Source of the DNA: Mycolicibacterium moriokaense
GTDB taxonomy: Bacteria > Actinomycetota > Actinomycetes > Mycobacteriales > Mycobacteriaceae
Length of the DNA: 64,000 nt
Assembly (NCBI RefSeq): GCF_003201655.1
Contig: NZ_QJJU01000004.1
Coordinates: forward strand, 62,001 to 126,000
Reading direction: 5' to 3'
The number at the start of each line of letters is the position of its first letter. Position 1 is the first letter of the stretch. Positions 8,562-15,647 of the stretch are shown in pieces. The translations under genes were made by a program, and so were the position numbers. The notes under the pieces were generated by a model. It had not been told where the DNA came from. It saw only the letters and a list, made by a program, of their open reading frames with translations, and did not search any database.

Positions 8562-9187
8562 ACGCCGGACCTATACAGCGCGTGGTCACCCACGGGACCT
8601 TCGAACTCGACGGCGGCAGTTGGGAAGTCGACAACAACATCTGGATCGTCGGCGACGACTCGGAGGTAGTGGTGTTCGACGCCGCGCACGACGCGGGACC
8701 AATCGTGATGGCGGTCGGCGGGCGCCATGTGGTGGCGGTGGTGTGCACCCACGGCCACAACGACCATGTGACCGTGGCGCCCGAACTCGGCGACGCGTTG
8801 GACGCCCCAGTGCTGCTGCACCCCGCCGACGATGTGCTGTGGCGAATGACGCATCCGGACAAGGATTTCCGCACGGTCAATGACGGCGACACGCTACGTG
8901 TGGCCGGCCACGAACTGCGTGCGATACACACCCCTGGTCATTCACCGGGCTCGGTGTGCTGGCACAGCCCCGAACTGGGCGCCGTGTTCAGTGGTGACAC
9001 CCTGTTCCAGGGCGGCCCAGGCGCGACGGGCCGGTCCTACTCCGACTTCGGAACCATCCTCGAGTCGATCTCCGGGCGGCTGGGCAAGCTGCCGGGTGAC
9101 ACAGTCGTCTACACCGGTCACGGCGACTCCACCACTGTCGGCGACGAAATCGTGCACTACGACGAATGGGTCGCCAGGGGCAGTTAG
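8558..9187 (+). CDS. Metallo-beta-lactamase fold hydrolase (glyoxalase II-like) cotranscribed with mscR
   Basis: Predicted 209-residue MBL-fold enzyme. The HxHxDH motif is THGHNDH (about residues 65-71), followed by [12 protein letters not shown], the metal-bridging Asp in [10 protein letters not shown] and the final His in YTGHGDST, so a complete dinuclear site is predicted. Translation is coupled to mscR by a GTGA overlap. By analogy with glutathione systems it may hydrolyse a mycothiol thioester (such as S-formylmycothiol) produced by MscR; that role is inferred from linkage. Its stop overlaps the convergent SHOCT gene by 4 bp. Confidence 0.88.
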   Translation: MNAGPIQRVVTHGTFELDGGSWEVDNNIWIVGDDSEVVVFDAAHDAGPIVMAVGGRHVVAVVCTHGHNDHVTVAPELGDALDAPVLLHPADDVLWRMTHPDKDFRTVNDGDTLRVAGHELRAIHTPGHSPGSVCWHSPELGAVFSGDTLFQGGPGATGRSYSDFGTILESISGRLGKLPGDTVVYTGHGDSTTVGDEIVHYDEWVARGS

Positions 9188-9927
9188 CTCTCGAGGATAC
9201 GGCGCTTCTCCGCCTCGAACTCGTCCTCCGTCAACGCACCCGAATCTCGAAGCGCGGCAAGCTCCTTGAGCTGCTCCAGCCGCACGCCCTGATCGCTTGG
9301 CGTGTAGTTGGGGAGACTATGCAGCGGCGCTGGGCTGGCCGTGGGCTCGTCGAAGCTCAGCAGCTCCTCCGGCGCAAGTGGCCTCGCCCGCTTGGCCGAT
9401 CTTGCTGACCACATCAACGCCACGACGAGCTCCACCACGCCGAAGGCAAGCAGCCCACCGAACACCCATGTCAGCCAGCCGTAGGAACTGCCGTGGCCGA
9501 ACGCGAGGTGAGGATTGATGTAGCCGTTGATATTTCCGTCGGTCTCGATGTCGTACGTGCCCCCTTGGGGGATCTGCATCACCCATACCTGCACATGCGT
9601 GTCACTGTTGACTGTGGTTGTGCCACCGATGCTTTCGGTCACCTGAGGTTTCGCCACACCCGCGGGCGGCGTCACGTTGAACTTCAGGTCCGGAATGGGA
9701 AATCCACTCGACGGACTGCCCGTGACCATGGTGTGGAAGTTGACGGTCACCTCTCCCGCGGGCAGCTGCAGACTTGTCGAGCCAGGGATCGACACCTCTC
9801 CGTAAGCGTTGTAGTCGTCAAACACAAACGCATTGAGGATCAGCATGGCGATCAGCCCGACACCGCCGATCACCAACGTCAGGACTGCGGAGAGGATGGC
9901 GACTCGCGGACCCGACCGTCGGCTCAT
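9184..9927 (-). CDS. Membrane protein with C-terminal SHOCT domain
   Basis: Predicted 247-residue protein. Residues about 9-34 form a transmembrane helix (AILSAVLTLVIGGVGLIAML), followed by an extracytoplasmic beta-rich domain (about 40-150), a second membrane segment (WLTWVFGGLLAFGVVELVVAL) and a cytoplasmic tail ending in a SHOCT motif (LKELAALRDSGALTEDEFE). SHOCT domains are short helical elements often at the ends of membrane proteins and their function is mostly unknown. It is convergent with the MBL gene. No specific function can be assigned. Confidence 0.8.
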   Translation of the reverse strand: MSRRSGPRVAILSAVLTLVIGGVGLIAMLILNAFVFDDYNAYGEVSIPGSTSLQLPAGEVTVNFHTMVTGSPSSGFPIPDLKFNVTPPAGVAKPQVTESIGGTTTVNSDTHVQVWVMQIPQGGTYDIETDGNINGYINPHLAFGHGSSYGWLTWVFGGLLAFGVVELVVALMWSARSAKRARPLAPEELLSFDEPTASPAPLHSLPNYTPSDQGVRLEQLKELAALRDSGALTEDEFEAEKRRILES

Positions 9928-10069
9928 GAGCGAAGTCTGTCACGCCTCCGTTTGCGCTGCGGCGCCAATCAGCACGTCACCAGCCCGGTGCGCAAACCGT
10001 CGGAGAACCGCTCGCGCGGCTCCGGGAACCCCATCTCGGCCATCGCCGCGCGGACAGGCTCGGTTGGCA

Positions 10070-10252
10070 CGGAGAATCTACGGGGCGGTATCGCCGGACG
10101 CCCAGGTTGGAGCGTTGTACGGCCCGCGCGGCCTCCTGGAGATGGCCGGAGGTGGAGTGACCCACGCCAAGATCCTGGATCGGGCCAGGAACGAAGCCGA
10201 AAGCACGCGGCTCTGGGAGGTTTCTGAGCAATTGACCGGAGTGACGTTCTAG
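10070..10252 (+). pseudogene. C-terminal remnant of a short-chain dehydrogenase (Rv2263-like)
   Basis: About 60 codons read IYGAVSPDAQVGALYGPRG, then LLEMAG, and end TRLWEVSEQLTGVTF before a stop. This is the characteristic C-terminus of protochlorophyllide-reductase-like SDRs (YYGPRG...LWEVSEELTGV). Upstream in the same frame there is no Rossmann glycine motif or catalytic YxxxK, only low-complexity Arg/Pro-rich sequence, so at least 80% of the gene is gone. Position after the Rv2259-Rv2260 pair fits loss of an Rv2263 orthologue. The 341 bp between 9928 and 10268 hold nothing else I can support, apart from a short minus-strand frame mentioned among the rejected items. Confidence 0.65.
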
Positions 10253-10268
10253 GAGCTACCGTCGTCAT

Positions 10269-11357
10269 GTGCCCGAATCCAGCATCGTCGTGCGGCCTGA
10301 GCCGATGGACAGCGGCTCGTATTCCGCTAGTTCGCGGCTGCAGGCGGCCGGATTGTTGGGGGCGATAAAGCTTTTCGAAGAGGCAGCCCAAGCGGTCCCA
10401 CTCCCGAAGCCCCCACAACCGATCGTCATAGCCGACTACGGCGCATCCACGGGTCACAACTCCCTGCTGCCGATCGGCGCCGCAATCGCTGTGGTACGCA
10501 AGCGCACCCGGCCCGAGCATTCGGTCCTGGTTGCACACACCGATGTGGCGGATAACGACTTCACCGTCTTGTTCCAGACAGTGGAAGACGACCCCGATTC
10601 CTATCGGAAGAAGGACGCAGCGAGCTTCACGTCCGCGATCGGCCGGTCGTTCTACACCCAGATCCTGCCGTCCAACAGTGTGAACCTGGGCTGGTCGTCC
10701 TGGGCGATCCAGTGGCTCGGCCGGATTCCGGCACCGGTGCCGGACCACCTATTGGTGGCGTACAGCGGCGACGAGAACGTGAAGGCGGCCTACGCCAAGC
10801 AGGCCGCCTTCGACTGGCATGAGTTCGTCGCATTCCGCGGCCGCGAGCTGTGTCCCGGCGGTCGTCTCGTGGTGTTGACGACGGCCACCGGTGACAATGG
10901 CGAATTCGGCCACCGACCACTGTTCAAGGCTATGCACGCCGAGCTCTCCGACCTGGTGGCGAAGGGGTTGGTAACCGAGGACGAGGTGCACCGCATGTGC
11001 ATCCCGATCGTCTCCCGTCGGGCAGCTGATTTTCTCTCCCCGTTTGCCCCGAAGGGGCGATTCGAACAGCTGGAGATCGACCACCTCGAAGTGTTCGACG
11101 CCGAGGACCGGTTCTGGACCCAATACCAAATCAACCGTGACGCAGAGGCTTTTGGTGCGCAGTGGGCAGAATTCGCAAGGGCGGCGGTGTTCCCGACGAT
11201 GGCGGCCGCACTCGAGGGTGGCCGTGCCGACCCGCGGTACGCGGAGTTCATGAGCCGGCTGGAAGCCGGTACGGCCGCGCGGATGGCGGCCGAGCCCGAG
11301 GAGATGCAGATCCCGCTGGCCCAGCTGGTGCTGTGGAAGCGACCGAAGGCTCGGTAA
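10269..11357 (+). CDS. SABATH-family (salicylate/benzoate-type) carboxyl methyltransferase
   Basis: Predicted 362 residues, matching the length of plant-type SAM-dependent carboxyl methyltransferases (Methyltransf_7). It shows an N-terminal GSYSASSRLQ segment, SAM motif I (VIADYGASTGHNSL, about residues 53-66), a substrate-pocket stretch SNSVNLGWSSWAIQWL, and LCPGGRLVVLTT. Such enzymes methylate free carboxylates of small molecules. Two starts are possible: GTG 10269 with AGGAGC about 13 bp upstream, or ATG 10305 (MDSGSYSAS), which matches the family N-terminus better but lacks a clear ribosome binding site. It is convergent with the GlxA regulator with no gap between the stops. Confidence 0.8.
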   Translation: MPESSIVVRPEPMDSGSYSASSRLQAAGLLGAIKLFEEAAQAVPLPKPPQPIVIADYGASTGHNSLLPIGAAIAVVRKRTRPEHSVLVAHTDVADNDFTVLFQTVEDDPDSYRKKDAASFTSAIGRSFYTQILPSNSVNLGWSSWAIQWLGRIPAPVPDHLLVAYSGDENVKAAYAKQAAFDWHEFVAFRGRELCPGGRLVVLTTATGDNGEFGHRPLFKAMHAELSDLVAKGLVTEDEVHRMCIPIVSRRAADFLSPFAPKGRFEQLEIDHLEVFDAEDRFWTQYQINRDAEAFGAQWAEFARAAVFPTMAAALEGGRADPRYAEFMSRLEAGTAARMAAEPEEMQIPLAQLVLWKRPKAR

Positions 11358-12320
11358 TTACCCGGCCAGCCGGTCGCGAAAAGTGTTGCGGTAGCTCTGT
11401 GGCGCGACGCCTGTGAGCCTGCGGAACTGCTCGCGGAAGTTGGCAGGCGAGCTGAATCCGACATCGCGGCCGATCTTTTCGACACCATGGGCCGTGCTCT
11501 CCAGCAGCTGTTGCGCATGGCGGACGCGCACTCCGGTCAGCCACTGCATCGGTGTCTGGCCGGTCTCGGCCTGGAATCGGCGGTTGAGCGTGCGGACACT
11601 CATCGCCGCCCGGCCTGCGATGTCACGCAGGGTCAGCTCGCGATGCGCCTCCTGCTCTATCCATGCCAGCACATCGTCGAGTTCGGTCCGCTCCGCAATG
11701 TGCTTGGCGGGGGCGGTGTTTCGCAGGATGAACTGCGCCTGTCCCCCGCTACGGTGCAGGGGTGCGACGGCAAGCCGTGCGGCATAGGCGGCGACGGCAG
11801 CACCGTAGTCCCTGGCAACCATGTGCAGGCACAGGTCCAAGCCGGCCGACGCGCCCGCCGACGTCAGCACCTGACCCCCGTCGACGTAGAGAACATCGGG
11901 GTCAAGATCCACCGCGGGGTAGGTGGCGCGGAACAGGTCGGCGGCCAGCCAGTGAGTGGTCGCACGCCTGTCGTCGAGCAGCCCAGCCTCGGCGAGCGTG
12001 AAAGCGCCCGAGCAGATCGAGGCGATCCGGGCGCCCCTGGCATACGCGGACTTCAGCGCACGGAGTACGTCATCGGACGTGCCTGCGGTGACATCGTTGC
12101 GGCCGGGAACGACGATCGTGTCCGCCCCGTCGAGTTCGGCGATGCCGTGGTCGGTGGCGATGCGCAGCGGGCCCGCGCTGACGGCAGGTGCGGTGCCGCA
12201 CACCAGCACCCGGTAGCCCGGTTCACCGGACGGCAGCACCACCCGGCCGAAGACCTCGACCGCGGTGGCCAGGTCGAACGCGATGACATCGGCCAACGCG
12301 ACGACGGCGACGGTGTGCAT
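11358..12320 (-). CDS. GlxA-type AraC regulator (DJ-1/PfpI domain plus AraC HTH)
   Basis: Predicted 320-residue regulator. Residues 1-180 form a DJ-1/PfpI domain with the nucleophile-elbow Cys in IASICSGAFTLAEAGLL and the following RRATTHW; residues about 215-320 carry two AraC helix-turn-helix motifs (LTLRDIAGRAAMSVRTLNRRF and the VGFSSPANFREQFRRLTG region). This architecture is shared with AdpA and FtrA. An AdpA-like box lies about 48 bp upstream (12368-12377). The neighbouring genes are a broken ilvX-like enzyme and a stand-alone DJ-1 protein. Effector and targets are unknown. Confidence 0.88.
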   Translation of the reverse strand: MHTVAVVALADVIAFDLATAVEVFGRVVLPSGEPGYRVLVCGTAPAVSAGPLRIATDHGIAELDGADTIVVPGRNDVTAGTSDDVLRALKSAYARGARIASICSGAFTLAEAGLLDDRRATTHWLAADLFRATYPAVDLDPDVLYVDGGQVLTSAGASAGLDLCLHMVARDYGAAVAAYAARLAVAPLHRSGGQAQFILRNTAPAKHIAERTELDDVLAWIEQEAHRELTLRDIAGRAAMSVRTLNRRFQAETGQTPMQWLTGVRVRHAQQLLESTAHGVEKIGRDVGFSSPANFREQFRRLTGVAPQSYRNTFRDRLAG

Positions 12321-12367
12321 CGCCCGACGATACCCGATCCGGTGGCAATATCTTGGCGGCTAGCACC

Positions 12368-12377
12368 AATCTGGCCA
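12368..12377 (-). promoter_or_regulatory. AdpA-like box upstream of the GlxA-type regulator
   Basis: On the minus strand this reads TGGCCAGATT, a full match to the TGGCSNGWWY consensus known for Streptomyces AdpA, which has the same DJ-1 plus AraC architecture as the adjacent regulator. It ends 47 bp before the regulator start codon, a plausible autoregulatory position. Function is inferred only. Confidence 0.4.
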
Positions 12378-13900
12378 CTATCCGAACGACGGAGCAGGGA
12401 CTGCGGCGTCGATCAGATGCGGTCCCGGCTCGGCGATCGCGGCGCTGAACTGGGCCGCGAGCTCTTCCGCGGTGGTGGCGCGCGTTGCGGGTACGCCGAA
12501 CCCTTGGGCGATGGCGACGAAGTCGATGTCAGGGTTGGACAGGTCAAGGAGGGATTGTGCCTTCGGGCCCGCGGCGGAGGCGCCGACGCGCGTCAACTCG
12601 AGCTGCAGGATCGCGTATGCGTGGTTGTTGAGGATGACGACGGTGATGTCGAGCTGTTCGCGGGCCATGGTCCATAGCGCCGAAATCGTGTACAGCGCGC
12701 TTCCGTCGGCCTGCAACGCGATGACGGGCCGGTCCGGCGCGGCAATGGCCGCGCCGACCGCCACCGGCAGGCCCTGGCCGATCGCCCCGCCTGTCAGTGT
12801 GAGCACGTCGTGCGGTGGTGACGCGGCCGTCGCATAGGGCAGCAGCAGTCCGCTGGTGTTGGCTTCGTCGGAGATGATCGCGTTCTCGGGCAGGAGCGCG
12901 CCGATGACCGAGGCCCAATTGTCGGATCGCAGCGGCCCGGTCGGGAGTTCTGCGGGGCTGGCCACGGACGCGGGTGCCTCAGGCGCGCCGAGCCGGTCGG
13001 CGAGTTCCTCCATTGCGCGGACCGTCAAAGTGTGGACGTCCGCGCCCGCAGGCACCAGATCACTCTCCATGTTCGGATACGCGAAGAACGTCACCGGCGA
13101 TCGCGCTTCGACAAGCATCAAATGCGTTGTCCCCCTGAGTTGTTCCTGCGCCTGCTCCGCAAAGTAGCCCAGGCGTGGAATATCGGGCACGCCTAGGCCG
13201 CGCGCGAGTCGGGCAGGAAAGGTCTCGACGAGCGCCTTGGCGCCGGTCGCAGCGCAGATGCGGGCCGCCGCACGCAAACCCGCGGCGGTGGTCGCAGGCC
13301 CGCCAAGCAGTAGAACCGTGCTGTCCCCATGCGATTTCAGTACATTCGCGGCGCCTGAAGTGTCGACGTCCACCGGTGTCGGCTCGGCGAACGGCTTCTC
13401 TCCGCCATCCGATGCCGACTCGCTCCACGACAGGTCCGCGGGAAGGATGAGTGTGGCGACATGCCGAAACAATGTCGCGCTGACAATCGCCGTGTCGACC
13501 ACAGCGCCCAGATCCGCGACCGACGCGGGTCGGTGCACAGTTCCCTCCAGCCAGCCTCCGAGCGCCTCGATGTCGGATTGCAGTGGCGCATCGAGCTTTT
13601 GGTGATAGGTGGCGTGGTCGCCGACGATGTTTACGACAGGGCTGTACGCACGACGGGCGTTGTGGAGGTTCGCCAACCCATTGGCCATTCCCGGTCCCAG
13701 GTGCAAGAGCGTGGCCGCCGGTCTACCTGCAATCCGGGCGTTGTCGCGACACCTTCGAACGGGCACAACACAGCTCGCATCTGCGGCGCGGAGTCCAGCG
13801 CGGCGACGAAATGCATCTCCGATGTCCCGGGGTTGGCGAAACATACGTCGACTCCCCCGGCGATCAGGCGGTCGATCACAACGTGCGCACCTATAGTCAC
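12378..13900 (-). pseudogene. ilvX: Frameshifted acetolactate-synthase-like TPP enzyme (IlvX/Rv3509c type)
   Basis: A TPP-dependent enzyme split over two frames. The N-terminal piece starts at GTG 13900 ([27 protein letters not shown]) and carries the catalytic-Glu region FEGVATT. About position 13743 the frame changes and continues as [17 protein letters not shown], through a central domain to the TPP-binding segment LQADGSALYTISALW...NNHAYAI and the end AAVPAPSFG. The family normally reads FEGVATGAADGYARIAGRP, so about 16 bp encoding GAADGY appear deleted. No full-length product can be made. The enzyme would have formed alpha-keto or alpha-hydroxy acids; IlvX-like proteins have no proven acetolactate synthase activity. 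Confidence 0.8.
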
Positions 13901-13943
13901 CCACCCATAGTGGTCTACGCATTGGCAACATGTCGGCGAGTCA

Positions 13944-13953
13944 TGGCCAGTTC
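13944..13953 (+). promoter_or_regulatory. AdpA-like box upstream of the DJ-1 gene
   Basis: TGGCCAGTTC matches TGGCSNGWWY at every position and lies 41 bp before the DJ-1 start, in the 94-bp region divergent from the ilvX-like pseudogene. It may be a site for a GlxA/AdpA-type regulator such as the one encoded at 11358-12320. Confidence 0.35.
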
Positions 13954-13994
13954 ACCACTGGTCCTTCGCTGTCCGTTCGCCCGACGATGAGCAC

Positions 13995-14621
13995 GTGCAT
14001 GCGCAGATTGTGTTGTTCGACGGATTCGACCCTCTCGATGTGATCGCGCCGTTCGACGTGCTCGTGGCGGGCAGCGACGCGGCCGGCGGCGAGTTGGTGG
14101 TGGAGCTGGTCTCCGCCGAAGGGCCGCGTCCGGTGGTCAGCGGCAGCCGCGGGCTTGTGCTGAACGCGACGGCGCAGCTGGATCCGTCGAAACCCGGCTA
14201 CGTCATCGTTCCTGGCGCATCCGGGCCCATCGACGGCGATCCGGACGAGCTCGACACGATCCCCGTCCTGCTCGCCCGGTTCGGTGAGACCGCGGCGGTG
14301 CCGTTGATTCGCGAGGCGATGGCGAATCCCGACATCACCGTGTCGACCGTGTGCGGCGGTTCGCTCGCGCTGGCGATGGCGGGGCTACTCGAGGGCCGCA
14401 ACGCGGTGACGCACGTGCTGGGACTCGACGTGCTCGATGCCACCGGCGTCAACGTCGTTCGGGCGCGCGTAGTCGACGACGGCGACCTCGTGACGGCAGG
14501 CGGCGTCACGTCAGGCCTCGACCTCGCCCTTCACCTGCTGGACCGAAGCTATGGACCGCGGGTGGCCCTGGCCGTCGAGGAGTTGTTCGAGTACGAGCGA
14601 AGGGGAACGGTGTGGACCTGA
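13995..14621 (+). CDS. DJ-1/PfpI family protein
   Basis: Predicted 208-residue single-domain DJ-1/PfpI protein. It opens with the family strand QIVLFDGFDPLDVIAPFDVL, has VIVPGASGP, and carries the nucleophile-elbow Cys in VSTVCGGSLALAMAGLLEG followed by NAVTH. It lacks a DNA-binding domain, unlike the neighbouring GlxA regulator. Members are isonitrile hydratases, amidases or chaperone-like glyoxalases. The start is GTG 13995; a nearby ATG at 13987 is in another frame. The stop overlaps the next gene, so the two are translationally coupled. Confidence 0.8.
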   Translation: MHAQIVLFDGFDPLDVIAPFDVLVAGSDAAGGELVVELVSAEGPRPVVSGSRGLVLNATAQLDPSKPGYVIVPGASGPIDGDPDELDTIPVLLARFGETAAVPLIREAMANPDITVSTVCGGSLALAMAGLLEGRNAVTHVLGLDVLDATGVNVVRARVVDDGDLVTAGGVTSGLDLALHLLDRSYGPRVALAVEELFEYERRGTVWT

Positions 14622-14911
14622 TCATCGGTGAATGGGATGTGGTGATCAAAACGCCCATCGGATCCCTGCAGGTTCTCTACACGTTCACCAGCGAGTCGGG
14701 CGTCGTCACGGGCACGGCGGCCGGCAAGGGCGAGACCGTCGCGCTGCGCGATATCACCGTTGCGGCACAACGGGTTACCTGGCGCCAATCCGTGACCAAG
14801 CCGATGCGGCTGAACCTCGACTTCGACATCGTGGTCGACGGCGACCGGCTGACCGGGCATTCGAAAGCCGGCCGGTTGCCCCGCTCGGCGGTAACGGGCG
14901 TGCGGCGCTAG
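14612..14911 (+). CDS. Small conserved protein, function unknown
   Basis: Predicted 99 residues (starting VDLIIGEWDVVIKTPIG). It alternates beta-strand-like segments (QVLYTFTSESGVVTGTAAG, MRLNLDFDIVVDGDRLTG) and resembles a small single-domain beta-barrel/lipocalin-like fold, though this is only a guess. The GTG at 14612 has AAGGGGA at the right distance and overlaps the DJ-1 stop by ten bases, so it is the second gene of that operon. No signal peptide or membrane segment. Not assigned to a named family. Confidence 0.65.
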   Translation: MDLIIGEWDVVIKTPIGSLQVLYTFTSESGVVTGTAAGKGETVALRDITVAAQRVTWRQSVTKPMRLNLDFDIVVDGDRLTGHSKAGRLPRSAVTGVRR

Positions 14912-14997
14912 CGCATGACCGCTCGGGGTTGCGCCACAGCGTCAGGTTCCACCGCAACTTCGAACCGAATCGCACTAGCCGCCGTCTATCAAGTGTT

Positions 14998-15032
14998 CGG
15001 CCCGCCACCCAACCCCCGAAGGTGGCGGGCCG
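14998..15032. terminator. GC-rich hairpin between convergent genes
   Basis: A 12-bp perfect stem (CGGCCCGCCACC / GGTGGCGGGCCG) with an 11-nt loop lies between the convergent 99-residue protein gene and the small exported protein gene. There is no U-run, as is common for mycobacterial terminators. It could serve both strands. Confidence 0.65.
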
Positions 15033-15101
15033 ACTGCCGAGCACGGAGCGCGCAGAATTGGCGCCGGTGGCGAGCCGAACCGGCTGTCATTGCGCTAGTT
15101 G

Positions 15102-15353
15102 TCAGAGCAGCCCGCCGCCGCGGCCGCCGAGCAGCCCGCCGCCGCGGCCGCCGAGCAGGAATGGCATGGTCCCGTAGGGGTAGTACTGAACTGGCGGAGG
15201 GGTGTTGGTGATCTGAACATTGCCGGGCGACTGGCAGATATTTCCCGAGCAGGTCTGCCCATTTGTTGCCGCAGCGGCCGTCGGTGCGGCGGCGATCGCT
15301 AGCGCGGCAGCAGCCGCCAACAGCGGCGTGATGTAGGTCAGTTTGATTCGCAT
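15102..15353 (-). CDS. Small exported protein with Gly/Arg/Leu repeat tail
   Basis: Predicted 83 residues. An N-terminal signal peptide (MRIKLTYITPLLAAAAALAI followed by APTAAAA) precedes a short mature chain with two cysteines (GQTCSGNICQSPG), a proline/tyrosine patch, and a C-terminal double repeat LLGGRGGG. The repeat is encoded by two perfect 24-bp tandem copies (15106-15153). The start at 15353 has AAAGGAG just upstream. The short two-Cys region followed by a Gly-rich tail is seen in small mycobacterial exported proteins of unknown role. The 294 bp upstream (15354-15647) hold only its promoter region as far as I can see. Confidence 0.75.
   Translation of the reverse strand: MRIKLTYITPLLAAAAALAIAAAPTAAAATNGQTCSGNICQSPGNVQITNTPPPVQYYPYGTMPFLLGGRGGGLLGGRGGGLL
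15106..15153. repeat. Two perfect 24-bp tandem copies inside the small exported protein gene
   Basis: Units 15106-15129 and 15130-15153 are identical, each beginning AGCAGCCCGCCGCCG, and a partial third follows. In the gene's frame each encodes one LLGGRGGG-type repeat of the C-terminal tail, so copy number changes would stay in frame. Confidence 0.85.
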
Positions 15354-15647
15354 GGTGGTGCTCCTTTGCAGCTCCCTATTCATTGCAACGGAAAACAACC
15401 CGCCTTTGTTCATGTCCAGGCCGTGCAACGCTGCCGCGCCCGTAAATGGCGCGCACACCCGCCGCGGGCCTCGCCGGGCCGCACTGGCCCGAGGCTTCGG
15501 CCTGCCCACCGAACGAACCATGAATTCGTTAGGCGACCTCACAGTTAGCTGCATCCGAAAACACAGGATGCCGGAGAACACTGGGATCAGCCCGAATACC
15601 GTGCGACCGTAATCTCTCTGCCGACACAACGAACGGATTGGCCGCCG

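Noticed and set aside
9969..10080. Short minus-strand frame ending MAEMGFPEPRERFSDGLRTG and a stop
   Set aside because: It reads like a real protein end and could be another gene relic, but I cannot match it to a family and nothing upstream supports it.
11487..12677. A 396-codon open frame on the plus strand
   Set aside because: Runs antisense through the GlxA-type regulator and part of the ilvX-like pseudogene; no domain seen.
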